Shown here piece by piece: positions 41,142-49,602 of a stretch of DNA of 64,000 nt. Each line of letters opens with the position of its first letter. Position 1 is the stretch's first letter. The DNA lies in contig NZ_AP038804.1 in assembly GCF_047159865.1 (NCBI RefSeq), positions 682,001 through 746,000 on the forward strand, in the 5' to 3' direction. Under the pieces are notes generated by a model that worked only from the letters and a program-made list of their open reading frames with translations, had not been told where the DNA came from and searched no databases. The translations under genes and the position numbers were made by a program. Origin of the DNA: JAIOSF01 sp047159865. GTDB lineage: Bacteria; Campylobacterota; Campylobacteria; Campylobacterales; Arcobacteraceae.

Positions 41142-42605
41142 ATGGCACACCAATCAGATTTAATAGCAGAAAATATTGAACAATATTTAAAAGAACACGA
41201 AAATAAAGAGATTTTAAGATTCATCACTTGTGGGTCAGTTGATGATGGGAAATCTACTTTAATTGGAAGACTTCTTTATGATTCAAAAATGATTTTTGAA
41301 GACCAATTAGCAGCGATAGAAAAAGATAGCAAGAAATCTGGGACTACTGGTGATAAAATAGATTTAGCACTTTTAGTTGATGGATTAGCTAGTGAGCGTG
41401 AGCAAGGTATTACTATTGATGTTGCTTACAGATTTTTCTCAACAGAAAAAAGAAAGTTTATCATTGCAGATACTCCAGGTCACGAACAGTACACAAGAAA
41501 TATGGCGACAGGTGCTAGTACAGCAGATGTAGCTATTATCTTAATCGATGCAAGACAAGGGATTTTAACACAAACTAAAAGACACTCATATATAGCAAGT
41601 CTATTAGGTATTAAAAACCTTATTGTTGCTATTAATAAAATGGATTTAGTAAACTTTAGCCAAGATACATTTGAAAGTATCAAAAAAGATTATCAAGAGA
41701 TTATCCCTAATCTTCCACATAATGATGATATTAATTTTGAGTATATTCCAATTTCAGCGTTAGATGGAGATAATATTCTTACTAATTCACCAAAATGTTC
41801 ATGGTATGAGGGACTTCCTTTAATGAAGTTACTTGATAGCATCGCTATACATGATGATGAAAATGATGATTTTAGATTACCAGTACAGTATGTTTCAAGA
41901 CCGCACCTTAACTTTAGAGGTTTTTCTGGAACGATTGCAAGTGGTAGTATCAAAGTTGGTGATGAAATTACAGTTTTACCATCAAGAAAAACATCTATTG
42001 TAAAATCTATAGTTTCAAATGAGATTAAAGATTTACGACCTATAGGAAAAGATGAAACAGTAGAAACTATTGAAAAAGCATTTGCTCCTATGGCTACAAC
42101 TCTTACACTTAAAGATGAGATTGATATTAGTCGTGGAGATATGATTGTAAAATCTACATCTATTCCACATGTATCAAATAAACTTGAAGTTATGGTTGTT
42201 TGGATGGATGAAAAGAAACTTGAACTAAATGATAACTATATCATCAAAAGAGCAACATCAGTTATCAATGGTTCATTTAAAAATATTGACTTTAAAAAAG
42301 ATGTAAATAGTTTTGAAGAGATTCAAACAGATTCTTTAGAGTTAAACGATATCGCTAAATGTACATTATCTTTAGACAGACAAATTGCAGTTGATCCATA
42401 TAATGAAAATAGACATACAGGAAGTTTTATCATCATCGATAGATATACAAACTCAACAGTTGGAGCTGGTATGATTTTATCTTCAGTTGTATCAGAAGCT
42501 GTAGATCAAGATGAGAAGTTACGAGAGTATACAAAAGCAGAAATCGAACTAAATGCGTATATTAGAAGTAATTTCCCAGAGTGGGAAGCAAAAGAGATAT
42601 TTTAG
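41142..42605 (+). CDS. cysN: Sulfate adenylyltransferase subunit 1 (GTPase)
   Basis: The 487-residue EF-Tu-like GTPase drives sulfate activation by CysD. Seen motifs are G1 GSVDDGKSTL, G3 DTPGHEQYTRNM, G4 NKMD, and RPHLNFRGFSG in domain 2. The ATG at 41142, one base after the cysD stop and behind AAGAGGGG, is preferred over an in-frame ATG at 41091 that would overlap cysD by 50 bases. There is no fused CysC kinase domain. A terminator follows. Confidence 0.96.
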   Translation: MAHQSDLIAENIEQYLKEHENKEILRFITCGSVDDGKSTLIGRLLYDSKMIFEDQLAAIEKDSKKSGTTGDKIDLALLVDGLASEREQGITIDVAYRFFSTEKRKFIIADTPGHEQYTRNMATGASTADVAIILIDARQGILTQTKRHSYIASLLGIKNLIVAINKMDLVNFSQDTFESIKKDYQEIIPNLPHNDDINFEYIPISALDGDNILTNSPKCSWYEGLPLMKLLDSIAIHDDENDDFRLPVQYVSRPHLNFRGFSGTIASGSIKVGDEITVLPSRKTSIVKSIVSNEIKDLRPIGKDETVETIEKAFAPMATTLTLKDEIDISRGDMIVKSTSIPHVSNKLEVMVVWMDEKKLELNDNYIIKRATSVINGSFKNIDFKKDVNSFEEIQTDSLELNDIAKCTLSLDRQIAVDPYNENRHTGSFIIIDRYTNSTVGAGMILSSVVSEAVDQDEKLREYTKAEIELNAYIRSNFPEWEAKEIF

Positions 42606-42617
42606 GAATTGAAATAA

Positions 42618-42649
42618 AGTAAAAATCTATAAATGATTTTTACTCTATT
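42618..42649. terminator. Terminator between cysN and the convergent ABC ATPase gene
   Basis: A perfect 10-bp stem AGTAAAAATC/GATTTTTACT (42618-42627, 42635-42644) has a seven-base loop, followed by a T-rich stretch. Its position between the two convergent stops suggests it serves both. Confidence 0.7.
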
Positions 42650-42659
42650 TTCTAACATA

Positions 42660-43400
42660 CTAATGAACTAAAATTTCATTTAAGAACTTTTTTGCTCTAT
42701 CACTTTTCGGGTTATTAAAAAATTCACTTGGCGTATTTTCTTCTACTATTACACCATGATCCATAAATACAATTCTATCCCCAACCTCTTTTGCAAATCC
42801 CATCTCATGCGTTACACACACAATTGTAAAATTTTCTTGGGCGAGCTCTTTCATTACAGATAACACATCACCTATTGTTTCAGGATCTAGTGCGGAAGTG
42901 GGTTCATCAAATAACATCACTTTTGGTTTCATAGCTAGACTTCGTGCAATAGCTACTCTTTGTTTTTGTCCACCAGATAAATCAGAAGGATATGAATCCG
43001 CCTTATCACCTAATTTCACTTTTTCAAGTAAATCATGTGCAATTTCGTTTGCTTCTTTATTTGATCTTTTTTTTACAAGTTTTTGTGCCAATGTTATATT
43101 TTCTAAAATAGTCAAATGGGGAAAAAGATTAAAGTGTTGAAAAACCATACCCACTTCACTTCGTATCTCTTTTAAATTTTTTCGACTCTCATAAATGTCT
43201 ATATTATCAACAAAAACATTTCCCTCATCAATCTCTTCAAGACCATTAATACAGCGTATCAGTGTTGATTTTCCAGAACCACTAGGTCCACAAATGACAA
43301 CAATTTCACCTTTTTTTACACTAAAATTTATCCCTTTTAGTACATGGAAATCATCGTAATACTTATTTATATTTTTCATTGAGATTATCTCGTTATTCAT
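42660..43400 (-). CDS. Polar amino-acid ABC transporter ATPase, without adjacent permease
   Basis: The 246 residues have all ABC motifs: Walker A CGPSGSGKSTLIR, Q-loop MVFQHFNLFPHL, signature LSGGQKQRVAIA, and Walker B VMLFDEPTSALDPE. The best match is the GlnQ/HisP/TcyC type for amino acids, including cystine. No permease or binding-protein gene is adjacent on this strand. Its place inside the sulfur block suggests cystine or a related substrate, but this is only context. The 256-base gap upstream is AT-rich and carries regulatory sites for the divergent genes. Confidence 0.85.
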   Translation of the reverse strand: MNNEIISMKNINKYYDDFHVLKGINFSVKKGEIVVICGPSGSGKSTLIRCINGLEEIDEGNVFVDNIDIYESRKNLKEIRSEVGMVFQHFNLFPHLTILENITLAQKLVKKRSNKEANEIAHDLLEKVKLGDKADSYPSDLSGGQKQRVAIARSLAMKPKVMLFDEPTSALDPETIGDVLSVMKELAQENFTIVCVTHEMGFAKEVGDRIVFMDHGVIVEENTPSEFFNNPKSDRAKKFLNEILVH

Positions 43401-43521
43401 CTTCTCTCTTTGTTTAAAGTCAAGCTTAAATTTTACTGAAATATATTTAAATACAAGTTAAATCATTCCTCTTGATTATAAATGCTCATATTTTCATATT
43501 TTAAACTAAGCTACTTTAGGG

Positions 43522-43546
43522 GTGTTTACATAAAGCCTTTAAACAC
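43522..43546. promoter_or_regulatory. Inverted repeat upstream of the Rrf2-cysK operon
   Basis: The half-sites GTGTTTA (43522-43528) and TAAACAC (43540-43546) with an 11-base spacer lie about 50 bases upstream of the promoter at 43597. This is a possible activator or repressor site. Confidence 0.35.
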
Positions 43547-43596
43547 TACTATTTTAAGACAAAAAAAGATATTCTCATCAAAATCTATCTGTTTAC

Positions 43597-43625
43597 TTGA
43601 CATAAATTCTAAAATTTGTTATTAT
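43597..43625 (+). promoter_or_regulatory. Sigma-70 promoter of the Rrf2-cysK-metY operon
   Basis: TTGACA (43597-43602), a 17-base spacer and TATTAT (43620-43625) form a good promoter 32 bases before the regulator ATG. An AAATT-CTAA-AATTT inverted repeat (43604-43617) fills the spacer, where a repressor could act. Confidence 0.65.
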
Positions 43626-43656
43626 TCTACTAGTTAAATAAAAAAGAGGTTTTAAA

Positions 43657-44070
43657 ATGGCAATTGTATCTACAAAAGGTGTTTATGGTTTAACAGCCAT
43701 GCTTATTTTAGCAAAAGAGAAAGAGAAAGATTTGTTGCAAATCAAAGAGATTGCTGCAAAAGGTGAGATTCCTCAAAATTACCTTGAACAGATACTTGTT
43801 ACTTTAAAAAAAGGTGGACTTGTTGAAAGTATTAGAGGAGCAAATGGAGGGTACAGACTCATAAAAGATGTTAATAAAATAACAGTCTTTGAAGTTTTAA
43901 GTACACTTGAGTGTTGTTTAGCTAATACAGATAGCAAAACAAAAACTGATTTACTTCAACCATTTTGGGAAGATATACAAACGAAAATAGAAAAAATTTT
44001 CATGCTTACCATTAAAGAGCTGGAAGAATTTTTAGATAAAAAGTCTAATAATCTAGTATACTATATATAA
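43657..44070 (+). CDS. Rrf2-family regulator, probably cysteine-responsive (CymR-like)
   Basis: The 137-residue protein has the Rrf2 winged helix: KGVYGLTAMLIL, QIKEIAAKGEIPQNYLEQI, and SIRGANGGYRLIKD. IscR-type members have three spaced cysteines for a 2Fe-2S cluster; here only an adjacent pair (ECCLA) is seen, so a cluster of the IscR kind is unlikely. The gene directly precedes cysK (13 bases), as in CymR systems, where the regulator senses O-acetylserine through CysK. The name and mechanism are inferred. AAGAGG precedes the ATG. Confidence 0.85.
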   Translation: MAIVSTKGVYGLTAMLILAKEKEKDLLQIKEIAAKGEIPQNYLEQILVTLKKGGLVESIRGANGGYRLIKDVNKITVFEVLSTLECCLANTDSKTKTDLLQPFWEDIQTKIEKIFMLTIKELEEFLDKKSNNLVYYI

Positions 44071-44083
44071 AAAGGAATTAAAT

Positions 44084-45004
44084 ATGAATATTGCAAAAGA
44101 CGCTACACAATTAGTTGGAAATACGCCATTAGTTAGAATAAACAAACTTTCAAATGACACAAACACAGAAGTGTTAGGAAAATGTGAATTTATGAATCCT
44201 ACAAGTTCAGTAAAAGACAGAATTGCTCTTGCTATGATTGAAACAGCGATTAAAGAGGGAAAAATTACTAAAGATACTGTTGTAGTTGAACCAACAAGTG
44301 GGAATACAGGTATTGCATTAGCAATGGTTTGTGCAGCTAAAGGATTAGAACTTATTCTTACAATGCCTGAGTCTATGAGTTTAGAAAGAAGACAACTACT
44401 TTCTGCATTAGGTGCAACTTTAGACTTAACTCCAGCAGCTTTAGGGATGAAAGGTGCTATAGATAGAGCAGCAGAGATTGATAGTACAATGCAAAATAGT
44501 TTTATGCCTCAGCAGTTCAATAACCCAGCAAACCCAGAAGCACACAGACAAACAACATCTCAAGAGATTTTAAGAGATACAGATGGAAAAGTTGACATAA
44601 TCATTGCTGCTGTTGGTACAGGTGGTTCACTAACAGGTATTTCAGAAGTACTAAAAGAACACAACCCAGATATTCAAGTTATTGCTGTTGAGCCTCAAAG
44701 TTCGCCAGTTCTATCAGGAGGAACTCCAGGACCACATAAGATTCAAGGGATCGGAGCAGGATTTGTACCTACAGTTCTTAATGAAAAGATTTTTGATGAA
44801 GTGATTCAAGTATCTGATGAAGATGCTTTTGCAACATCAAAAGCAATTGCAAAAACAGAAGGTCTTCTAGTAGGTATCTCTGCTGGTGCAAATTTATACG
44901 CAGCTACTCAAGTAGCATCAAGAGCCCAAAACAAAGGGAAAACAATAGTTACTATTCTTTGTGATACAGGGGAAAGATATTTAAGTACAACTCTTTATTC
45001 ATAA
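44084..45004 (+). CDS. cysK: Cysteine synthase (O-acetylserine sulfhydrylase)
   Basis: This PLP enzyme makes cysteine from O-acetylserine and sulfide. The 306 residues include the PLP lysine in TSSVKDRIALAM, TSGNTGIALAM, QFNNPANPEAH, the phosphate-binding loop GTGGSLTG, and the Ser-containing GISAGANL. Length and motif spacing are normal for CysK/CysM; CysK is more likely from the context with the Rrf2 regulator. The next gene starts 30 bases later. Confidence 0.95.
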   Translation: MNIAKDATQLVGNTPLVRINKLSNDTNTEVLGKCEFMNPTSSVKDRIALAMIETAIKEGKITKDTVVVEPTSGNTGIALAMVCAAKGLELILTMPESMSLERRQLLSALGATLDLTPAALGMKGAIDRAAEIDSTMQNSFMPQQFNNPANPEAHRQTTSQEILRDTDGKVDIIIAAVGTGGSLTGISEVLKEHNPDIQVIAVEPQSSPVLSGGTPGPHKIQGIGAGFVPTVLNEKIFDEVIQVSDEDAFATSKAIAKTEGLLVGISAGANLYAATQVASRAQNKGKTIVTILCDTGERYLSTTLYS

Positions 45005-45034
45005 GAAGAGTTGTCTTTCATTTAAAGGTAAACA

Positions 45035-46363
45035 ATGACAAAAAACAACGAAATATTTAGACCATTTATAACAGAAAATACTACTTTTGAAGAGATTAGT
45101 GAAGGTATAATTGGTAAGAACAAAGATAGCTATTTTGATTATACAGCATCAGGATTAGCTTATAGACCTATTGAAGAGAGATTGCAAGAGGTTCTAAATA
45201 CTTATGCAAATACACATTCAGAATTTGCAGGTAATGCAAAAGCTACATCATTTAACTACGATATAGCAAGAGAAAATTTAAAGAAATACCTTGGATTAAC
45301 AAACGATTTTGTTGTGTTCCCATGTGGATCAGGAGCAACTGGTGCTATTAAAAAATTTCTAGAGTTACTTGGACTATATATTCCACCTGCTACAAAAGCA
45401 AGATTCAATATCAATGTTGATGACTTAGAAAAACCACTTATTTTAGTAGGTCCATTTGAACATCACTCAAATGAGATAAGTTATAGAGAAGCATTATGTG
45501 ATATTTTAAGAATACCACTTGATGAAACAGGTAATGTAGATTTAGAATTTTTAGCAAATGCTCTTGAAGAAAATAAAGATCGTCAACTAATAGGTGCATT
45601 TTCTACAGCATCAAATGTTACAGGAATCGTTTCACCTTTTGAAAAAATATCGAAACTTTTAAGAAAATATAATGCAATTATTGCATTTGATAGTGCAGCT
45701 TCATCTCCATGTATGAGCCCGAAAAGTGAACTATTTGATGCAATCTTTTTATCACCACATAAATTATTAGGGGGTCCTGGTACTTGTGGTCTTTTAGCAA
45801 TTAGAAAATCACTAATTGACAATGCAATATCTCCTACTTTTGCAGGTGGAGGAACTGTTGCTTATGTTTCAAAAGATGAGCATATTTTCAATAGTGATAT
45901 TGAGATGAGAGAAGATGCAGGAACACCACCTATTCTTCAAATGATCAAAGCATCATTTGCATATCAAATGAGATATGAACTAGGACTTGACAGAATACAG
46001 GAGCGAAAATCTGTAACTTTTAGATATCTAGAAGAGGAGTTAGCAAAACTACCTGAACACACTATCTATGGGCAAAACAATATTCATGACAGTATAGGAA
46101 TCATCGCTATCAATTTCCATGGTGTGACACCATTTGATTTATGTGAAAAACTTTCAACTGAATATGGAATTCAAACACGAGCTGGATGTAGCTGTGCAGG
46201 ACCTTATGGGCAAGATCTGTTTGGAATAACAGAAAGTGATTCTGAAAAAGAGAAGCCAAGCTGGTTACGAATCAGTCTAAACTATACACATAGTAAAAAA
46301 AATATAAAATATTTAATTGATGCTCTTCGAACATCAGTAAATGAACTAAAAAAGGAAAAATAA
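45035..46363 (+). CDS. Class V aminotransferase (cysteine desulfurase-like) in the cysteine operon
   Basis: The 442-residue fold-type I PLP enzyme has FEHHSNEISYREAL, IAFDSAASSP, and the PLP lysine in SPHKLLGGPGTCG. A candidate active-site cysteine loop, RAGCSCAGPYG, is in the place where NifS/SufS desulfurases have their catalytic Cys. It is longer than typical IscS/SufS (about 405 residues). Between cysK and metY it could release sulfur from cysteine or act on another sulfur or amino substrate. It shares the base of its stop with the metY ATG. Confidence 0.8.
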   Translation: MTKNNEIFRPFITENTTFEEISEGIIGKNKDSYFDYTASGLAYRPIEERLQEVLNTYANTHSEFAGNAKATSFNYDIARENLKKYLGLTNDFVVFPCGSGATGAIKKFLELLGLYIPPATKARFNINVDDLEKPLILVGPFEHHSNEISYREALCDILRIPLDETGNVDLEFLANALEENKDRQLIGAFSTASNVTGIVSPFEKISKLLRKYNAIIAFDSAASSPCMSPKSELFDAIFLSPHKLLGGPGTCGLLAIRKSLIDNAISPTFAGGGTVAYVSKDEHIFNSDIEMREDAGTPPILQMIKASFAYQMRYELGLDRIQERKSVTFRYLEEELAKLPEHTIYGQNNIHDSIGIIAINFHGVTPFDLCEKLSTEYGIQTRAGCSCAGPYGQDLFGITESDSEKEKPSWLRISLNYTHSKKNIKYLIDALRTSVNELKKEK

Positions 46364-47628
46364 TGAATAAAGAGACTTTAGCAATACACGCAGGATATAA
46401 TAAAGACACTCAAGGGACAATGGCTGTACCAATCTATCAATCAACAGCTTATGCTTTTGAAACTGCTCAACAAGCATCTGATAGATTTACACTACAAGAT
46501 TTAGGAAATATATACACAAGATTAACAAACCCTACAACAGCTACTTTGGAAGCTAGAATAGCCGAGCTTGAGGGTGGTGCTAGTGCTATTGCAACATCAA
46601 GTGGGCAAGCTGCTATTTTTTATGCAATTTCAAATCTATTTGAAACAGGTGACAATATCATCATCTCTGATAAAATTTATGGTGGAAGTGTAACTTTATT
46701 TAAGCACACAATGAAAAGATTTGGTCTTGAAGCTCGAGTTTTTGAGCTAGACAATCCAGAAACAATTAACGCACTAGTTGATGATAAAACAAAAGCAATT
46801 TTCTTTGAATCATTATCTAATCCACAAATTGCAGTTGCTGATATTGATGCAATTTCTGCTATTGCTAAAAAACATGGTATTGTTTCTATTTGTGATAATA
46901 CAGTAGCAACTCCATACTTAATCAATCCAATTGCACATGGTACAGATATAGTTGTACATAGTTGTAGTAAATATATGTCAGGACAAGGTCTAGCTTTAGG
47001 TGGAGCTATAGTCGATAGAGATGGTTTAACAGATTTCTTTAAAGACAATCCACGATATACTCACTTCTTTACACCAGATGAGAGTTACCATGGTTTGGTT
47101 TATACAGATTTACCATTTCCTCCGTTTAACTTAAGAATCAGACTTGCGCTTCTTAGAGATATTGGTGCTACACCATCTCCATTTAACTCATGGTCACTTA
47201 TTCAAAGTCTTGAGACTTTAGGTTTAAGAATGGAAAAACATAGTGCAAATACTCAAAAAGTAGCCGAATATTTAGAATCAAACTCTGAAGTATTTAACTT
47301 AAATTATCCTGGATTGAAGTCAAATAAATACCATGCTTTAGCAAATAAGTATTTTAAAGATGGTTTATGTAGTGGTTTATTAAGTTTTGAAGTAAAAGAC
47401 AAAGATACAGCTTGGAAAATTCTTGACAATACAGATCTATTCTCAATAGTTGCTAATATTGGTGATTCGAAATCTATTATAACTCACCCATCAACAACAA
47501 CTCATCAGCAAATTCCTCTTGATGAGCAAAAAGAGATTGGAATTACAGAAGGATTAGTAAGAGTAAGTGTTGGTCTTGAAGATGCCTCAGACCTTATTGC
47601 AGATTTAGAAACTGCATTTAACGCATAG
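46363..47628 (+). CDS. metY: O-acetylhomoserine sulfhydrylase
   Basis: This Cys/Met-metabolism PLP enzyme makes homocysteine from O-acetylhomoserine and sulfide. The 421 residues show the opening TLAIHAGYNKDTQGT, YTRLTNPTTATLE, SSGQAAIFYAI, and the PLP lysine in VHSCSKYMSGQGLALGG, and the C-terminal RVSVGLEDASDLI. The large insert and 420-residue length fit MetY rather than the shorter MetB/MetC. Translation is coupled to the class V aminotransferase (TAATG). A hairpin follows. Confidence 0.95.
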   Translation: MNKETLAIHAGYNKDTQGTMAVPIYQSTAYAFETAQQASDRFTLQDLGNIYTRLTNPTTATLEARIAELEGGASAIATSSGQAAIFYAISNLFETGDNIIISDKIYGGSVTLFKHTMKRFGLEARVFELDNPETINALVDDKTKAIFFESLSNPQIAVADIDAISAIAKKHGIVSICDNTVATPYLINPIAHGTDIVVHSCSKYMSGQGLALGGAIVDRDGLTDFFKDNPRYTHFFTPDESYHGLVYTDLPFPPFNLRIRLALLRDIGATPSPFNSWSLIQSLETLGLRMEKHSANTQKVAEYLESNSEVFNLNYPGLKSNKYHALANKYFKDGLCSGLLSFEVKDKDTAWKILDNTDLFSIVANIGDSKSIITHPSTTTHQQIPLDEQKEIGITEGLVRVSVGLEDASDLIADLETAFNA

Positions 47629-47633
47629 GTTAA

Positions 47634-47660
47634 ATATCCCTAGAAGTTATCTAGGGATAT
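47634..47660 (+). terminator. Hairpin after metY
   Basis: A perfect 10-bp stem ATATCCCTAG/CTAGGGATAT (47634-47643, 47651-47660) has a seven-base loop and is followed nine bases later by a T5 run. It is a likely terminator or attenuator between the cysteine operon and mnmA. Confidence 0.65.
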
Positions 47661-47691
47661 AATTGCCACTTTTTAAAAAAAGGAAATCCTT

Positions 47692-48729
47692 ATGAACAAT
47701 AAGAAAGTATTAGTTGGTATGAGTGGGGGAGTTGACTCCTCTATGACTGCTTATATGTTACAAAAAGATGGGTATGAAGTAACTGGCTGTTATATGAAAC
47801 TTCACAACTCAAGAGTTGGATATCATGAAAAGAATATCGAAGCAGGTAAAAGAGTTGCTGATTTTTTAGGTATTGAATATCATGTACTAGATTTAGAAGA
47901 TGACTTCAAAAATGAAGTTTATAACTATTTTGTAGATGAATACAAAAAAGGTCGTACACCAAATCCATGTGTAAAATGTAATAGAAGCATCAAGTTTGGT
48001 GGGATGTTTGATTTTGCTAAAAGTTTAGGTATAGATTATCTAGCAACTGGACACTACGCAAAAACTGATGGTGAATTTATCTATGAAGCAGATGATAAAA
48101 CAAAAGATCAAAGTTATTTTCTTGCACAAGTAAAAAAAGATGTATTAAAACATCTAATTTTTCCAATGTCTATTTATAAAAAAGAAGATATCATCAAGCA
48201 AGCATCTCAAATTCCTGCTATTAAAAAAATATCTGAAAATAAAGAGTCTCAAGAGATTTGTTTTGTTGAAACTGTTTATACAGATGTCCTCAAAAAACAC
48301 AATAAAATCGATCAAGATGGAAAAGTTTTAGATGTTAATGGCAATGAAGTAGGAAAACATAAAGGATATATGCACTACACAATCGGTAAAAGAAAAGGTT
48401 TTACAGTTGATGGAGCACACGAGCCACACTATGTAAAATCGTTAAATCCAAAAACAAATACAATAGTTGTAGGGAAAAAAGAGGACTTAGCTATAACAAA
48501 TGTAAAACTAAATGACCTTAACCTTTATGTAGATGGTGATTCTTTTGAGTGTACTATCAAGCTAAGATATAGAACAACAAAAATTCCATGTAGTGTTACT
48601 ATTGAAAATGGCATCGCAAATGTAGAACTTAAAGAGCCTGTATATGGTGTAGCATCTGGTCAAGTTGCTGTATTTTATGAAGATGAAAAAGTTCTAGGAA
48701 GTGGTTGGATTACGCAAACAGTAGAATAA
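47692..48729 (+). CDS. mnmA: tRNA-specific 2-thiouridylase
   Basis: MnmA adds sulfur to C2 of wobble uridine 34 in tRNA-Lys, -Glu and -Gln. The 345 residues include the PP-loop GMSGGVDSSMTAYML, the catalytic cysteines in NPCVKCNRSIKFG and SQEICFVE, and YLATGHYAKTD. AAGGAAATCC precedes the ATG. It depends on a desulfurase for sulfur, so its place next to a desulfurase-like gene is notable. A hairpin terminator follows. Confidence 0.96.
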   Translation: MNNKKVLVGMSGGVDSSMTAYMLQKDGYEVTGCYMKLHNSRVGYHEKNIEAGKRVADFLGIEYHVLDLEDDFKNEVYNYFVDEYKKGRTPNPCVKCNRSIKFGGMFDFAKSLGIDYLATGHYAKTDGEFIYEADDKTKDQSYFLAQVKKDVLKHLIFPMSIYKKEDIIKQASQIPAIKKISENKESQEICFVETVYTDVLKKHNKIDQDGKVLDVNGNEVGKHKGYMHYTIGKRKGFTVDGAHEPHYVKSLNPKTNTIVVGKKEDLAITNVKLNDLNLYVDGDSFECTIKLRYRTTKIPCSVTIENGIANVELKEPVYGVASGQVAVFYEDEKVLGSGWITQTVE

Positions 48730-48756
48730 ATTGTTCTAATTGTATTTTCATCACAG

Positions 48757-48797
48757 TTAAAAACTAAATCAAACTTTATGTTTGTTTTAGTTTTTAA
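48757..48797. terminator. Terminator between mnmA and the DUF445 gene
   Basis: An 18-bp stem with one mismatch (48757-48774 with 48780-48797) and a five-base loop lies between the convergent stops. A/T runs inside the arms give a termination signal in both directions. Confidence 0.8.
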
Positions 48798-48847
48798 GAC
48801 TTTCTATAAAATATTATTGTCTTATAAAAAAGTCTTTTAAATAAAGC

Positions 48848-49552
48848 CTACAATACAAATGAACCCAATAATCCAATTAGTCCACCAAAGACTCCACCCC
48901 AAACTACAAGCCATCCAAGGTGTTCTTTAATCATATCTTGTACTAGGTTTTTTACCATCTTTGGATTTAACTCATCTAGTCTTAATTGAACTACTGAATC
49001 GATTTTTTTACTCATATCTTCACTGATATCACTATTTTGTAATGTTTCTTGGATAAGTTTTTGAAAATCATCTGTATGTACGATATTATTTATAGCAACT
49101 TTCATTTTTTTTGTAAAAGGTTCTTGAAGTGGTTCAAGTGCTTTTTCACCACCAAACATACCTAACATACCACCAAAACTAGACTCCATAACTGCACTTT
49201 TTAAACTCTCGTAAGCTATAGAGAAATCTGTTTTTTCTATCACATTTGATAAGTCTAATTTTTTATTTGTAGACATCTCTGATTCAAAAAATTTATCTAA
49301 GTTTTCTTTGGTAAAAAACTGATTCATAATCAAAGTATGTATTGAAGTTTTAAACTGTTCAAATCTATTTTCTACTACACCGCTTCCATATAAAAAAGGA
49401 ACTTTTTCAAATAACATATGTACAGCTATCCAGTTTGTCACTGCCCCACTTAATGCAAACAATCCTATAGTTAGAATGATGCCATTTCCTGTAAAATACC
49501 CAACAATAACTATTAAACATGCTATTAGATTTGTTCCTAAACTTTTATTCAT
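48848..49552 (-). CDS. DUF445-family membrane protein
   Basis: The 234-residue protein has two hydrophobic N-terminal segments containing GAVTNWIAVHMLFEKVPFLYGSG, the DUF445 signature, and a C-terminal membrane helix (GWLVVWGGVFGGLIGLLG). The middle is helical and charged (QKLIQETLQNSDISEDM). Family function is unknown. It has no obvious operon partner; mutY ends 50 bases upstream on the same strand. Confidence 0.85.
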   Translation of the reverse strand: MNKSLGTNLIACLIVIVGYFTGNGIILTIGLFALSGAVTNWIAVHMLFEKVPFLYGSGVVENRFEQFKTSIHTLIMNQFFTKENLDKFFESEMSTNKKLDLSNVIEKTDFSIAYESLKSAVMESSFGGMLGMFGGEKALEPLQEPFTKKMKVAINNIVHTDDFQKLIQETLQNSDISEDMSKKIDSVVQLRLDELNPKMVKNLVQDMIKEHLGWLVVWGGVFGGLIGLLGSFVL

Positions 49553-49602
49553 TTTATTACCTTATATTTTCTTCTTTTTAAAATGTGATTTTAGCGTGTT
49601 TC

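Noticed and set aside
46677..47048. A 123-codon minus-strand frame within metY
   Set aside because: Antisense shadow of the PLP-binding region; no promoter or ribosome-binding site.
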